A stretch of 7,178 nucleotides of DNA from NCBI GenBank assembly GCA_021806345.1, contig JAJZXP010000191.1, forward strand, positions 1-7,178. The letters are read 5' to 3'. A program made the position numbers and the translations under genes. Under the pieces are notes generated by a model that had not been told where the DNA came from, searched no databases, and saw nothing but the letters and a program-made list of their open reading frames with translations. Positions 6,295-7,178 of the stretch are shown in pieces (position 1 is the stretch's first letter; each line of letters starts with the position of its first letter). Source of the stretch: Thermoplasmata archaeon. Its GTDB lineage: Archaea > Thermoplasmatota > Thermoplasmata > Thermoplasmatales > Thermoplasmataceae.

Positions 6295-6852
6295 ATGCCG
6301 TCAGGTGATGGAATCGTTTATCAGTTCAGGATTTCAAGGATGGGAAGAAGAGACGTATGGCGAAAAATAGAGATCAGGGGAGATCAGACTCTTGGCAAAC
6401 TGGATAGAATTATCCGCATATCTTTTGACCTTGACACATTTGATCATCTCAGTGCATTCTATGGTGGAAAAAGGTGGTATAGATCAAATTTTGGAACCAT
6501 CAATTCATTTGGGCAGGGAGACGGGGCTGATATTCCAATTATATCTCTCGGAATTGGCGAAGGCAGCAAGTTTGGATATGTTTATGACTTTGGTACGGAG
6601 CAGCATTTTCACGTTACGCTGCAAAAGACCCGTGATGTCGAATTAGAGGATACATATTTTCCCAGGGTTATAGATGAAAACGTAAAAAAGCAGTATTACT
6701 GCGTTGACTGTGAAAAACTGGGAAAGCAAACACCTGCCGAAATGGTTTGTGCATACTGCTCAGAAGAGGAAAGCAAATATGTATACCTGTGCCCGAAATG
6801 CGCAGATGGTGAAAGGCATAATGATCATCTATTTGATGATATATTGAATTAA
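6295..6852 (+). CDS. pRiA4b ORF-3-like protein with C-terminal ZZ-like zinc-binding domain
   Basis: This is a 185-residue soluble protein. Residues about 7-115 match the plasmid pRiA4b ORF-3 family (PF07929 by recall): VYQFRISRMGRRDVWRKIEI, then TLGKLDRIIRISFDLDTFDHLSAF in two shorter conserved blocks, and the hallmark YDFG at 97-100 followed by a HFHVTL strand. The function of that family is not established, although some members are labelled as passengers of IS elements; no transposase is seen here. Residues 134-180 add eight likely zinc ligands, C136/C139, C152/C155, C166/C169 and H175/H178, in the order and approximate spacing of a ZZ-type cross-brace finger with two zinc ions. The segment LCPKCADGERHNDHLF is notably ZZ-like. 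ATG 6295 is the only good start. The gene ends in tandem stops, TAATAA. The ZZ resemblance is by motif only; other treble-clef folds are possible. Confidence 0.85.
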   Translation: MPSGDGIVYQFRISRMGRRDVWRKIEIRGDQTLGKLDRIIRISFDLDTFDHLSAFYGGKRWYRSNFGTINSFGQGDGADIPIISLGIGEGSKFGYVYDFGTEQHFHVTLQKTRDVELEDTYFPRVIDENVKKQYYCVDCEKLGKQTPAEMVCAYCSEEESKYVYLCPKCADGERHNDHLFDDILN

Positions 6853-6887
6853 TAAACTTAACTTCAAGTTAGGAATAACAGAATAGC

Positions 6888-6909
6888 CTTTCAGTTATTT
6901 TCGGTTTCT
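6888..6909 (+). terminator. Possible T-rich terminator after the pRiA4b ORF-3-like gene
   Basis: This pyrimidine-rich stretch has several short T runs (TTT, TTATTTT, TTT) about 36 bases beyond the stop codon. It resembles the oligo-T signals that end transcription in archaea. A small palindrome, AACTTCAAGTT at 6860-6870, lies between the stop codon and this stretch. Evidence is weak. Confidence 0.3.
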
Positions 6910-6939
6910 ACTGAATAGTGGAGAATCCATTGTATTTGT

Positions 6940-7178
6940 TCAACTTAATGATCCTGAATACAGATCATATTCTTTTTGAAGCCATTGAATAGCATTGGGG
7001 ACTTTGTGCCATGCTGCAATGCTTGAAACTGTATAATTGGCAGCCTCTTCTTTCGATCCAGGTGAAATATACATTTGTAATTCAGGCAGTCGAATCCTTC
7101 CAAGCAGCATAGGTGGAATAAAGTGATTCAATTTAAACGCATCCCTAATCACTCTCTTTGTTTCTACGTTTATTCCAG
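6940..7178 (-). CDS. Unrecognised protein, C-terminal part only
   Basis: The minus-strand frame stays open from the right edge of the window to a TGA at 6942-6940, giving 78 complete C-terminal codons. A GTG at 7152 could be read as a start, but the frame continues upstream of it through sense codons (GINVETKR) to the edge, so the gene probably begins outside. The visible peptide is soluble and mixed in character, with a proline- and leucine-rich part (HFIPPMLLGRIRLPELQMYI) and an amphipathic C-terminal helix (AIQWLQKEYDLY). I do not recognise a family. It converges on the preceding gene with an 87-base gap. It may be a real gene end or a chance open frame; length alone does not settle it. 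Confidence 0.45.
   Translation of the reverse strand, partial: GINVETKRVIRDAFKLNHFIPPMLLGRIRLPELQMYISPGSKEEAANYTVSSIAAWHKVPNAIQWLQKEYDLYSGSLS

Noticed and set aside
6295..6852. Insertion sequence, because pRiA4b ORF-3 family members are sometimes labelled as IS passengers
   Set aside because: There is no transposase, and no terminal inverted repeats or target duplications are visible around the gene.

Overview
The window looks like chromosomal DNA from an archaeon, most plausibly a member of the Thermoplasmata. This is inferred, not proven. Isoleucine is often ATA and arginine mostly AGG or AGA. Several genes have TATA-like boxes about 23-40 bases before the start with little or no leader. 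GC content is moderate, about 35-55% in hand-counted lines. No rRNA, tRNA, CRISPR array or insertion sequence is visible.

Layout from left to right: (1) a DUF6058-like protein on the + strand (32-673); (2) a convergent NYN-domain nuclease with a C-terminal OST-HTH/LOTUS RNA-binding domain on the - strand (733-1848); (3) a divergent 723-residue helicase-associated protein on the + strand (1960-4131); (4) a convergent XPB-family helicase of the bacterial type on the - strand (4166-5974); (5) a 320-base gap with promoter-like elements for both flanking genes; (6) a pRiA4b ORF-3-like protein with an added ZZ-like zinc-binding tail on the + strand (6295-6852); (7) the C-terminal end of an unrecognised gene that leaves the window on the - strand (6940-7178).

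The most informative part is the centre. The 723-residue protein carries near its C-terminus the same accessory domain that sits at the N-terminus of the XPB helicase next to it, and the two can be aligned by eye. A helicase-free protein with this domain beside XPB is also known from actinobacteria such as mycobacteria. This suggests a conserved two-component helicase module acting on DNA repair or transcription. The helicase is much closer in motif wording to the mycobacterial XPB than to the short XPB paired with Bax1 in many archaea, so the module may have been acquired from bacteria. The NYN-LOTUS nuclease is divergent from the helicase-associated gene, which raises an untested possibility of a functional link between RNA cleavage and the helicase pair. 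The genes alternate in strand, so there is no classic operon; any cooperation would run through shared promoter regions or protein contacts.
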